A program made the translations under genes and the position numbers. This document shows positions 1-8,002 of a stretch of DNA of 63,406 nt, in pieces. The notes beneath the pieces were generated by a model. That model searched no databases and had not been told where the DNA came from. It was given only the letters and a program-made list of their open reading frames with translations. This DNA is from Shewanella abyssi (GTDB lineage: Bacteria > Pseudomonadota > Gammaproteobacteria > Enterobacterales > Shewanellaceae). The DNA lies in NCBI RefSeq assembly GCF_023284025.1, contig NZ_JAKIKR010000026.1:1-63406 (forward strand). The letters are read 5' to 3'. Numbering within the stretch: position 1 is the first letter of the stretch; each line of letters starts with the position of its first letter.

Positions 1-302
1 AGGCCTCAACCGCATCTACACTTGCTTATAAAAGCGCAAACTCTCGGCATTTGCATATCCAATACTAAAGCTAGAAATTGTAGCTTTCAGTAAACGCCAT
101 GACTTAAAGGCGTATGACCTAAATTGCAGAATCTAGTCTTCCCCGTTGGAAATTTAGCTGTTTAAATTTCGCCGGGGCGCTGAGGATTTACTCTTATGAA
201 ATCAACAGCAGGGACAAGTGCTTTGCCACTTAGCTCTACTCTTGATTACAAGAATTGGCGAAGCGCCACGACTTTTCTCGGCCGTAAAGCCGCAGCTTTA
301 GC
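1..302. repeat. Partial copy of ~400 bp dispersed repeat
   Basis: This is the right-hand part of a repeat unit whose next copy follows directly at 303-709. Matching landmarks lie about 400 bp apart: the ggcctca block (3 and 400), the cttccccgttgg block (137 and 543), and the later stretch that includes gaagcgccacg. The unit contains an imperfect hairpin (about 139-176) with CCCC...GAAATTT on one side and AAATTT...GGGG on the other, followed by gcgctgaggatt. No plausible coding frame runs through it. The left edge is cut by the window boundary. A third, more degenerate copy lies at 31852-32185. The family name is unknown to me. Confidence 0.75.
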
Positions 303-709
303 GGTTCCAATTGCCTGCGGCCAGCGTATGTGCAGACGCAACTGAGGCTCGCTGCAAGTACGTCCATGTAAGCTCTACGATGGCATCCATGCCATCAAAG
401 GCCTCAGCCGCATCTGCACTGGGTTATAAAAGCGAAAATTCTCAGCATTAGAGTTACCATTAAAAGCTTTTAAATTTAGATAAACCTCCACATCAGTGAA
501 CACCAGTATTTACATTTAAGGAGCCAAACTTGCAGGCTGTAATCTTCCCCGTTGGAAATTTTGCTGTTTAAATTTCGCCGGGGCGCTGAGGATTTGACTC
601 TTATGAAATCAACAGCGGGGACAAGCGCTTTCCCTTTGGCTCTACTCTTGATTACAAGAATGGGCGAAGCGCCACGGCTTTCTCGACCGTAAGGCCGCAG
701 CTATAGCGT
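303..709. repeat. Complete copy of ~400 bp dispersed repeat
   Basis: This unit starts at ggttccaat (303) and ends near gccgcagc/tagcg (about 708), where the previous copy also ends. The first half carries the ctgaggctcg-cgcaag-acgtc and cctcagccgcatct blocks; the second half carries the cccc/gggg hairpin (about 545-582) and a conserved tail. The two neighbouring copies are near-identical over the tail, with scattered single-base changes and small indels, as expected of an old tandem duplication. It is non-coding and sits directly upstream of the metY promoter region. Confidence 0.75.
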
Positions 710-829
710 TATCAAACAACACTGAGTTGATTTCAGGTCGAAGTGATTCTTATGACCTGCGCTTCTGCTGGACAAGGCATGTAAATAAATCCGCTGCTTT
801 TGAAGTACCCAGCATACCAAAAAATATTT

Positions 830-845
830 AGACTTCTAGATGGCT
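830..845 (+). promoter_or_regulatory. Candidate MetJ operator (two met boxes)
   Basis: Two adjacent 8-mers, agacttct (830-837) and agatggct (838-845), match the MetJ met-box consensus AGACGTCT at 7/8 and 6/8 positions. They lie 38 bp before the metY start, where a repressor would block its promoter. MetJ binding to tandem boxes is established for methionine genes in gammaproteobacteria; its action here is inferred. Confidence 0.55.
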
Positions 846-883
846 GTTTGTTATGTTGGTATTTCATTCAAATGGAATAGGAT

Positions 884-2173
884 ATGGCTGGTATGAAACT
901 CGAATCTTTAGCGCTGCACCATGGTTATAAATCGGAAGCGACCACCAAGGCTGCCGCTGTACCTATTTATCAAACCACCTCTTATACCTTTGATGACACT
1001 CAGCATGGTGCCGATCTATTCGATCTTAAAGTGCCTGGCAATATTTATACTCGCATCATGAACCCAACCACCGATGTACTGGAGCAACGCATGGCAGCCA
1101 TAGAGGGCGGGATTGCTGCGTTAGCGCTTGCCTCTGGTATGGCGGCAATCACTTATGCGATTCAGGCGCTGACCGAAGTGGGTGACAACATCGTTAGTAC
1201 CAGTCAACTTTATGGTGGTACCTATAATTTATTTGCTCATACTTTGCCAAGACAAGGTGTCGAAGTCCGTATGGCGGGTTTCGATGAGTTCGACAAATTA
1301 GATGCCCTTATTGATGACAAAACCAAAGCCTTGTTTTGTGAGTCAATTGGCAACCCAGCAGGCAATATCGTTGACCTGCAACGACTCGCTGAAATTGCTC
1401 ATAAACATGGCGTGCCGCTCATTGTTGATAACACAGTGGCGACGCCCGTGTTGTGTAAGCCGTTTGAGCATGGTGCCGACATCGTTATTCACTCGCTGAC
1501 TAAATATATCGGTGGTCATGGCACCACAATTGGTGGGGCAATAGTTGATAGCGGTAAGTTTGATTGGACGGCGCAACCGAAACGTTTTGCACTGCTCAAT
1601 GAACCGGATCCGTCATATCACGGTGTGATCTACACCCAGGCTTTCGGTGCTGCAGCCTTTATTGGCCGTTGCCGTGTAGTACCACTGCGCAATACTGGCG
1701 CGGCTCTATCACCGCAAAGTGCTTTCTTATTACTGCAGGGCTTAGAAACACTGGCGTTAAGGATGGAGCGTCACTGTGACAACGCATTAGCCTTAGCACA
1801 GTATTTAGAAGCGCACCCAAAAGTGAAGTGGGTCAATTACGCAGCGCTGCCCAATAGTCCATTCCAGGATAACTGTCATAAAATCACTGCTGGAAAAGCT
1901 TCTGGGATCATCAGTTTTGGAATAAAGGCGGATGACGGTAAAGTCGCTGGTGGCCGCTTTATTGATGCACTGCAGATGATTTTAAGATTGGTCAATATTG
2001 GCGATGCAAAATCCTTAGCATGTCACCCAGCTTCGACAACCCATAGACAGTTAGATGCCACTGAACTGGAAAAAGCGGGAGTATCAGAAGATTTGGTACG
2101 GATCTCGGTCGGTATTGAACACATTGACGATATCATTGCTGATGTAGAACAAGCACTAGTACAAGCCTGTTAA
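884..2173 (+). CDS. metY: O-acetylhomoserine (thiol)-lyase / aminocarboxypropyltransferase
   Basis: PLP enzyme of the Cys/Met metabolism gamma family. It makes homocysteine from O-acetylhomoserine and sulfide in the cytoplasm (direct sulfhydrylation). The 429 aa length is usual for MetY and longer than MetB or cystathionine lyases. Visible signatures are the N-terminal TKAAAVPIYQTTSYTF segment, YTRIMNPTTDVLE, the SGMAAI cofactor-binding loop, and the PLP lysine in HSLTKYIGGHG. The start at 884 follows ggaatagg; a second ATG at 893 is possible. It is a single gene with a MetJ-like operator upstream and its own terminator at 2190-2219. O-succinylhomoserine sulfhydrylase is a less likely alternative. 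Confidence 0.92.
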   Translation: MAGMKLESLALHHGYKSEATTKAAAVPIYQTTSYTFDDTQHGADLFDLKVPGNIYTRIMNPTTDVLEQRMAAIEGGIAALALASGMAAITYAIQALTEVGDNIVSTSQLYGGTYNLFAHTLPRQGVEVRMAGFDEFDKLDALIDDKTKALFCESIGNPAGNIVDLQRLAEIAHKHGVPLIVDNTVATPVLCKPFEHGADIVIHSLTKYIGGHGTTIGGAIVDSGKFDWTAQPKRFALLNEPDPSYHGVIYTQAFGAAAFIGRCRVVPLRNTGAALSPQSAFLLLQGLETLALRMERHCDNALALAQYLEAHPKVKWVNYAALPNSPFQDNCHKITAGKASGIISFGIKADDGKVAGGRFIDALQMILRLVNIGDAKSLACHPASTTHRQLDATELEKAGVSEDLVRISVGIEHIDDIIADVEQALVQAC

Positions 2174-2189
2174 CCCGTCATTAATGTTG

Positions 2190-2219
2190 AAAAGGTTAGC
2201 AAGTTTGTTAACCTTTTTT
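2190..2219 (+). terminator. Rho-independent terminator of metY
   Basis: Stem aaaaggtta / taacctttt with a 10-nt loop, followed by a T run, 16 bp after the metY stop. Confidence 0.8.
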
Positions 2220-2406
2220 CGTTTTTAATTATATACCATATAAATGGCTACTTCTCAGCGTTGCAAACTGCAAAATAACTTAACTGCTAGATTTATACAT
2301 CAGAAAACTCTGAATTACGCTATGAAAGCAACCGAAAAAATCATGATGTCCTAATGCATAAACATCTAATTAAATCAACAGTGTATACAAAGTATCCCCA
2401 TGTGTT

Positions 2407-2434
2407 ACTCTGAAAAATAATCATTTTTCAGAGT
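2407..2434 (+). promoter_or_regulatory. Perfect 11-bp inverted repeat in the leader of the diguanylate cyclase gene
   Basis: actctgaaaaa (2407-2417) and tttttcagagt (2424-2434) pair perfectly around taatca, ending 19 bp before the start codon at 2454. It could be an operator or an mRNA hairpin near the ribosome-binding region. It is not followed by a T run, so a terminator role is unlikely. Confidence 0.45.
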
Positions 2435-2453
2435 CTGTTATACAGAGCTGTGT

Positions 2454-4334
2454 ATGCATATAAAAACAATAATAGCGGCCTTTGTCTTCCTTATTTCCAC
2501 TTTAGTGACGCTGTTTTCTACGGCGCAAGCAAATGACGCGCTGACTCAATTGGCAATATCAGCTAAAGAAAGCTCACCCGCTGTAGGACTCACACTACTC
2601 GATAGTTTCGACACCGAGGCCAATGTGCTGTCACCAGATGAAAGCGCAGCTTTGTACTTCCTCTATGGCCAGCTATACGAAAAAACACGTCAGTTAGACT
2701 TGGCCATCGCCAGTTACGATATTGGGATCGCTTTTGTTGAACCGTTAGCGGTTAGTGATATTCTGATCGATAGCTATTTAGAACGCTCTTTTGCTCTGTA
2801 TCTGCAGACGAATGATCCCACTGTTTATTGCATCGATCGGCGTAAAGCACTGGTTTTGGCAAGGCAGCATAACAACGCAAAACTGTTGGCAAAAACACTC
2901 ACACAGAATGCCTTTTGTTATAACAGCGCGACAACGGTTCATAAGGGAATTGCGCTACTCGACGAAGCCATGGTGATCGTTGATAAGAGTGACAAGCTTG
3001 ATGCTAATCGTAAGGCCATGATTTACAATGCTACAGGGAGTCTGTATCGCACTGTTGGCCTGCATAAACGCGCTTATGATAACTTCGATAAGGCCTATCA
3101 AACCTGGCAAACCGTAGACGATAAAGAAGACATGTTTAACATGCAGCACAACATGATCAGCTCTGCGATAAAATTGAGCGATTGGCAGCGCGCCCAAGTG
3201 AATATCGCTGCGCAGTTTGCACTTGCAGAAGCAGCACCAGAATTTAAAGATTTTTATTTTTTTGCCTACCTCAACTCTGGACGTATCGCATTAGGTGCCC
3301 TTGATTATCCACGAGCTATAATGCACCTTGAAAGGGCTATCTCCCTTAAAGAAACCACCCACGAGCGTTTTTTTGTTAGCGGTGCTCATCTGTTTCTTGC
3401 ACAGGCTTATATGCGTACCGGAGAGACCGAAAAAGCGGCGGATATGGCACGGGTTTTTGAACAAGATAAGTCTTTTCCGGCCAATATGCGCAGTATGCTG
3501 CTGACGGCAGACGCCATTATTGCTTTCGATAAGCAGGAGTATTTAGTGGCAATCAATACGCTACTAAAGGTGATTGATGAAGAGCGCGAGTACAATAAAA
3601 ACATCATCGATAACGAAGTCATCGACTCAGCGTTAGAGCATAATTCAAAACTGGCCGAGTTTGAGAATGAGTTACTTTCCAATAAACTCGCAATCAATCA
3701 ATTGAATCTTAAAGCTGCCATAGATAAAGAGCGTATTAGTGAGCTTAAGCAGAGTATTTTTGTATTGCTAGCAGTGGTGTTATTGGCAACCGTGTTCTTT
3801 TTAATGCATTCGCGAAAAGTGTTTAAACGCCGCGCTCAAACTGACTTCCTTACCGGGATTGCTAATCGAGGTTACACCTTTAAAACAGGTGAGAAGATGA
3901 TTGAAAAGTCGATTAAAAAACAGCAATCGGCATCGGTTATTATTTTTGATATCGATAACTTTAAAAGCATTAATGATCGCTTCGGCCACCATGTTGGCGA
4001 TTTGGCCATTCAAGCGGTGACTAAACGTGCTGAGCGCTGGTTAAAAAAACAGGATTTAGTCGGCCGAATTGGCGGTGAAGAGTTTTTAATAGTGCTGCCG
4101 AACACCGATGAAAAAGCCGCTTTTGTAATATCTGAACGTATTCGTAGCGCAATTGCACTAGAGCCTTTTAAGTTTGATGAGGTCACCATCGAATTTACCA
4201 TAAGCCTAGGAATAGCCGTCGTCAATGAGCAAGCATTGAGCTTGAGTGCGCTGCTTAAAGAGGCGGATAAAGCGCTATACAAAGCTAAATTCTCTGGTAA
4301 AAATAAGGTCTATTTGGCTCGACAGTGTGCCTAG
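2454..4334 (+). CDS. Membrane-anchored diguanylate cyclase with periplasmic TPR-like sensor region
   Basis: A 626 aa protein predicted to make cyclic di-GMP. Order of parts: signal-like hydrophobic N-terminus ending near AQA (residue 26); a helical, TPR-like region of about 400 residues, presumably periplasmic; one membrane segment around 435-454; and a C-terminal GGDEF domain with active-site GGEEF at 540-544. The domain begins at RAQTDFLTGIANRG. The inhibitory I-site, normally RxxD five residues before GGEEF, reads KKQD (531-534), so product feedback may be weakened. It is transcribed alone. The ligand of the sensor region cannot be read from the sequence. Confidence 0.88.
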   Translation: MHIKTIIAAFVFLISTLVTLFSTAQANDALTQLAISAKESSPAVGLTLLDSFDTEANVLSPDESAALYFLYGQLYEKTRQLDLAIASYDIGIAFVEPLAVSDILIDSYLERSFALYLQTNDPTVYCIDRRKALVLARQHNNAKLLAKTLTQNAFCYNSATTVHKGIALLDEAMVIVDKSDKLDANRKAMIYNATGSLYRTVGLHKRAYDNFDKAYQTWQTVDDKEDMFNMQHNMISSAIKLSDWQRAQVNIAAQFALAEAAPEFKDFYFFAYLNSGRIALGALDYPRAIMHLERAISLKETTHERFFVSGAHLFLAQAYMRTGETEKAADMARVFEQDKSFPANMRSMLLTADAIIAFDKQEYLVAINTLLKVIDEEREYNKNIIDNEVIDSALEHNSKLAEFENELLSNKLAINQLNLKAAIDKERISELKQSIFVLLAVVLLATVFFLMHSRKVFKRRAQTDFLTGIANRGYTFKTGEKMIEKSIKKQQSASVIIFDIDNFKSINDRFGHHVGDLAIQAVTKRAERWLKKQDLVGRIGGEEFLIVLPNTDEKAAFVISERIRSAIALEPFKFDEVTIEFTISLGIAVVNEQALSLSALLKEADKALYKAKFSGKNKVYLARQCA

Positions 4335-4639
4335 TATCGGCTGTTAAATTCTAATCGCCGTAGCTGAGTGCTGCGGCTCATCCCCTCCTTAGTACTACCG
4401 TCGTTATAAGCGTTTTCCTTCTGATGCTGAAAATGCGAGATTGAGTATCTTTAAGCCTTTTCTAATGCACTTCGCATAAAAAAACTTCATTAGCTATCAA
4501 CTTGTATTTACCCAATTTTTTGCTATGTTTTCTGTTTAGTGAATGCGGTTTTTGAGTAAGCTCTTTGAAATAAAATATCGACAACCGCGAGTGAAGCACG
4601 CTAAGGCAGATTATAAAAATAACCAAGGTTGGAGATTTT
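4335..4639. other. Intergenic region with weak hairpin
   Basis: A 305 bp gap. gccgtagc (4357-4364) can pair with gctgcggc (4370-4377) across tgagt and could end the upstream transcript, but no T run follows. The right part is AT-rich and presumably holds the porin promoter; the porin start at 4640 is preceded by ggttggag. Confidence 0.4.
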
Positions 4640-5806
4640 ATGAATAAAGCGCTAGCAGTATTGCCATTGGCAACGTTGGCTTTTGTGCCAACAAGTTTCG
4701 CGGTAGAGGTATTTAAAGATAGTAAAAATGCATTTGAGGTGGGTGGTTTTGTTGATGCTCGAGTGATTAATACGCAAGATGTCACTGAGGTGGTTAACGG
4801 TAGCTCCAGAATTAACTTTGGTTTTACTCGTGAAATGTCTAATGACTGGAGGAGCTATGTCAAGCTAGAGTGGGGGGTCAACCCTTTTGGTAGTGCGACA
4901 ATATCATACAGTAGTGAAAGTAACTTCGAGACTGAAAGCGGAGACTTTTTAAACAACCGTTTAGGCTACATTGGTGTTAGTCATGCAGATTTTGGCTCTA
5001 TTGCGATTGGTAAGCAGTGGGGTGCATGGTACGACGTTGTTTATAATACCAACTATAGTTTTGTGTGGGACGGTAACGCATCCGGTACATACACTTACAA
5101 CAAGTCGGATGGTGCCATCAATGGTGTTGGTCGCGGTGATAAAGTGATCCAGTATCGTAATCGCTGGGGAAATTTAGGTATCGCGGCACAAATGCAGTTA
5201 AAAAGCAGTCAGACAGATATTGAAGATGATGGCAGCAACAATCCAAATCGATTGGTGATGACAGAGTACGATAATACCTACGGCATTGGCTTAACCTATC
5301 AAGCAACGGATATGTTGGTGATTACAGCTGGCGCTAACATTGGCGAGCCTGAAGCTACCACGGCCAGTGGACAGATGATTTCTGAGACCGACTATATCTA
5401 TGGCATGGGTTTAACCTGGGGCAGTTGGGATGAGCATGGTTGGTATGCGGCGATGAACGTTAACCAAAATGAATTCCACGATACTGATAACTTAGGTCGT
5501 TTCTTGCAAGAAGCGCTAGGTTTAGAAACGCTGATCTCCTATTACTTGGGCAATAATGTCAAACTGCTGGCCACGTACAATATATTAGCGGCTGGTGATG
5601 CCTATGAGGCGGTGCATCCTGGGGATGTGTTTAAACGTCAGTTTGCCGTTGCCGGTGTGCACTATGTCTGGGATAACAGTGTGGTGCTCTACTTAGAAGG
5701 CCGTGTCGACTTCAGTGATTTCAGCAGCGCTAATCCAGAAAATGAAGCGATGCAATCGGTGTCTGAGGATGATGGTGTGGCCATAGGTATTCGCTATACC
5801 TTGTAA
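4640..5806 (+). CDS. Gram-negative outer-membrane porin
   Basis: A 388 aa beta-barrel protein with a signal peptide cleaved near SFA (about residue 21). The mature part alternates hydrophobic and polar residues and contains typical general-porin segments: an early GGFVDAR strand, a GYIGVSHADFGSIAIGKQW turn-strand that resembles the porin GxxxxGRQ region, and a last strand GIRYTL. Such trimeric porins let small solutes cross the outer membrane. Most porins end in Phe or Trp, which the BAM machinery recognises; this one ends in Leu. It is monocistronic with a strong terminator at 5836-5875. Substrate preference is unknown. Confidence 0.82.
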   Translation: MNKALAVLPLATLAFVPTSFAVEVFKDSKNAFEVGGFVDARVINTQDVTEVVNGSSRINFGFTREMSNDWRSYVKLEWGVNPFGSATISYSSESNFETESGDFLNNRLGYIGVSHADFGSIAIGKQWGAWYDVVYNTNYSFVWDGNASGTYTYNKSDGAINGVGRGDKVIQYRNRWGNLGIAAQMQLKSSQTDIEDDGSNNPNRLVMTEYDNTYGIGLTYQATDMLVITAGANIGEPEATTASGQMISETDYIYGMGLTWGSWDEHGWYAAMNVNQNEFHDTDNLGRFLQEALGLETLISYYLGNNVKLLATYNILAAGDAYEAVHPGDVFKRQFAVAGVHYVWDNSVVLYLEGRVDFSDFSSANPENEAMQSVSEDDGVAIGIRYTL

Positions 5807-5835
5807 TCGACATGTCATGTTTAGCAATAGCGATT

Positions 5836-5875
5836 AAGGCTTATCAGGCAGTAATACTGCCGGATAAGCCTTTTT
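5836..5875 (+). terminator. Strong intrinsic terminator of the porin gene
   Basis: aaggcttatc / gataagcctt plus ggcag / ctgcc form one long stem around taata, followed by TTTTT. The near-symmetry lets it serve the convergent gene ending at 5888 as well. Confidence 0.88.
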
Positions 5876-5887
5876 AATGGGTGGTCG

Positions 5888-6598
5888 TTATTTCAATCGA
5901 TAGGTGACTTCCACTCTATCTTGAATAGTGACTTGGCCTTGTTGGTAGCTTTTAGGCACATTATAGCTATCACTCTCAGCGTTCATTCTCATCATCATCG
6001 GCTGCACTGGACGTTGATCAAAATAGCGGATTTGCCATACGCCATCGAGTTCTTCGCCAAAGCCTTGGGCTAGCTCTGCCGCTTTTTGTTGGGCATCTTT
6101 AATGGCTGCCATTCTTGCTTGCTTTAGGTATAGCGCCTCTTTGCTCGATTTAAGCGCAATATGATTAATGCGGTTAATACCTTGTTCAAGCGCAGTATCT
6201 AAAATGCGATTGAGATCCGTTAACTCTAAGACCGTCACTTTTACGCGACGGTTGGCGCTGTAACCAATCACTCTATTGGGCTTATTTTTCTCATAGTGAT
6301 ACTGCGGTTGCAGATTGATGTTGGCGCTTTGAATAAGCTCGCTGCCCACCCCCGCTTTTTCTAGACGTTCAATAAATTTAGCCACTGCAATATCTGACGC
6401 TGCTTTGGCGGCTTTAGCTGTTTCCGCTTTGATGACCACTGCTACGTTTATTTCAGCCATGTCAGCTTCAGCGATGATACTGCTAGTGCCTATGGTTTCC
6501 AGATGCGCAAAGCTCATATCGGCGGCAAGTATAGGGGCTGAAATACTGGCCGATAGGATTAAGGCTGAAACGAGTGCTGCAAGAGATGATTTTTTCAT
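5888..6598 (-). CDS. SIMPL-domain (DUF541) periplasmic protein
   Basis: A 236 aa secreted protein with a signal peptide ending near ILA-ADM. The start at 6598 is preferred over the longer frame because it is preceded by ttggag at good spacing and begins directly with the MKKSSLAALV signal. The body has the SIMPL arrangement: an early TIGTSSIIAEADMAEINVAV strand pair, alternating helices, a GYSANRRVKVTV segment, and a C-terminal VTIQDRVEVTYRL strand. Family members assemble into ring-like oligomers and include YggE (oxidative stress) and BP26. The role here is unknown. Convergent with the porin. Confidence 0.82.
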   Translation of the reverse strand: MKKSSLAALVSALILSASISAPILAADMSFAHLETIGTSSIIAEADMAEINVAVVIKAETAKAAKAASDIAVAKFIERLEKAGVGSELIQSANINLQPQYHYEKNKPNRVIGYSANRRVKVTVLELTDLNRILDTALEQGINRINHIALKSSKEALYLKQARMAAIKDAQQKAAELAQGFGEELDGVWQIRYFDQRPVQPMMMRMNAESDSYNVPKSYQQGQVTIQDRVEVTYRLK

Positions 6599-6852
6599 AG
6601 TGACTCCAAAAGTAAGGCTAAAATTTGCCAAGATAAAACTGCGCTGTTGCTTGGTTATATAAGTTATAAACGTGAGCTTTTGGAAAAAGGGTTATAACTT
6701 TTGATCATTAATTATTGCTGGCTATGTTGGATAAGTTCAGCCCCTCCAACATAGTGCTAAATTGACGTGCTTTTACAGTTGTTTACCTTAGGCACCATCT
6801 TGAATACAAACAACGGACTATAATGGTGACTCCAATCTAAAGGAGTAAACCA

Positions 6853-7206
6853 ATGCAACGTATCTTAATCGTAATGACACTGCTGTTGAGTATATCAAGC
6901 GTGAATGTATTTGCTGGAGAGCGACCGGAGCCTGGGCAGATGCTAGCCAAATTTACTCAAGAGCTTAATCTCACCGATGAACAGCAAGTTGAAACTGAAG
7001 CGGTGATGGGAGAGTTTCATGATGAAATGAAACTACTGCATGATAGCGAAGGGAGTCGTCGTGAAAAAGGCGAACAGATGAGAGCTGCCGCAGAGACCAG
7101 AGATAACAAGATGCAGCAGATCTTAGACGAGCCACAATATGAACAGTATCAACAGATGGTAGCTGAGATGCGGGAGCAGATGAAGCAGAAAAGAAAGCAG
7201 GGTTAA
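6853..7206 (+). CDS. Small periplasmic Spy/CpxP-like protein
   Basis: A 117 aa protein with a signal peptide cleaved near VFA-GER (about residue 22). The mature part is almost entirely charged helix and contains one LTxxQ-like element (LNLTDEQQ), which in Spy and CpxP marks a helical periplasmic chaperone or stress sensor. The tail MREQMKQKRKQG is basic. It is preceded by aaaggag. Its last four bases overlap the convergent bluB end (7203-7206). LTxxQ supports the family loosely; a specific function is not shown. Confidence 0.6.
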   Translation: MQRILIVMTLLLSISSVNVFAGERPEPGQMLAKFTQELNLTDEQQVETEAVMGEFHDEMKLLHDSEGSRREKGEQMRAAAETRDNKMQQILDEPQYEQYQQMVAEMREQMKQKRKQG

Positions 7207-7847
7207 CTAAAACGCTCTCTGAAAATAACCTCGGTAGCAGACTTCGTTTGCTGCCAGCCTTTTTGTTTAAGCTCGGGTTCTGCCAGAAACTCATCGACGT
7301 AGCCAATACACAGATAACCTACCAGCTCGGCGCTTTCGGGGGCATTTAACGCTTGCTTGATCTTTAACGGATCTAAAATACTAACCCAACCTACGCCAAT
7401 ATTGAGTGAACGCGCCATCAACCACAGGTTTTGGATGGCACAAACCACACTAAACTTGCCCATTTCTGGCATGCTGGTTTGCCCTAAAACGGCGGTTTCA
7501 CTCGGTTGATAAAATACGGCTAAATTGACCGGAGCCTCAAGAATACCTTCGAGTTTCAGTGCATCATACTGAGTCCGTTTATCCCCAGTAAATTGCTTAC
7601 TGCCAGCGGCATTAGCTTCGATAAAAGTTTGCTGCACGGCTTGTTTAATGCTTGAGTCGCGAATAATTACAAATTGCCACGGCTGTGAGTATCCCACAGA
7701 AGGTGCTTGCATGGCTGCATTTAGCAGCATATCAATGTCGGCGTCAGACACGGGATTATCGTTAAATCGATTGCCTCTCACATCGCGTCGAAGACGAATA
7801 ATATCGGCCAAAACTTGGCTATCACTCTCACTAAATAATCGACTCAT
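7203..7847 (-). CDS. bluB: 5,6-dimethylbenzimidazole synthase BluB
   Basis: A 214 aa nitroreductase-fold flavoenzyme that breaks down reduced FMN with oxygen to make 5,6-dimethylbenzimidazole, the lower ligand of vitamin B12. Diagnostic BluB stretches rather than general nitroreductase ones are present: RRDVRGNRF near residue 20, APSVGYSQPW near 49-58, LKLEGILEAPVNLAV, VLGQTSMPEMGKFSV, and AIQNLWLMARSLNIGVGWVSIL. The start at 7847 follows ggaagcgag. No other cobamide gene is nearby, so this may serve ligand supply for salvaged corrinoids or a pathway encoded elsewhere. Confidence 0.9.
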   Translation of the reverse strand: MSRLFSESDSQVLADIIRLRRDVRGNRFNDNPVSDADIDMLLNAAMQAPSVGYSQPWQFVIIRDSSIKQAVQQTFIEANAAGSKQFTGDKRTQYDALKLEGILEAPVNLAVFYQPSETAVLGQTSMPEMGKFSVVCAIQNLWLMARSLNIGVGWVSILDPLKIKQALNAPESAELVGYLCIGYVDEFLAEPELKQKGWQQTKSATEVIFRERFS

Positions 7848-7914
7848 CTCGCTTCCAATATTGATAGTTAAATTGCGGTTTATATTCTAATTTAACCTGT
7901 GGTTTACTTAAACA

Positions 7915-7941
7915 AAAACGTGCTCTTATAGAGCACGTTTT
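7915..7941 (-). terminator. Intrinsic terminator after dcuB
   Basis: aaaacgtgctc / gagcacgtttt around ttata, about 60 bp past the dcuB stop on the minus strand, followed there by a T-rich run (tttttgttt). Confidence 0.8.
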
Positions 7942-8002
7942 AGAGTATAACCAGATTAATATCTGGCGCGTTAGTTTGATTATGTATTAGCGATTAACTT
8001 TA

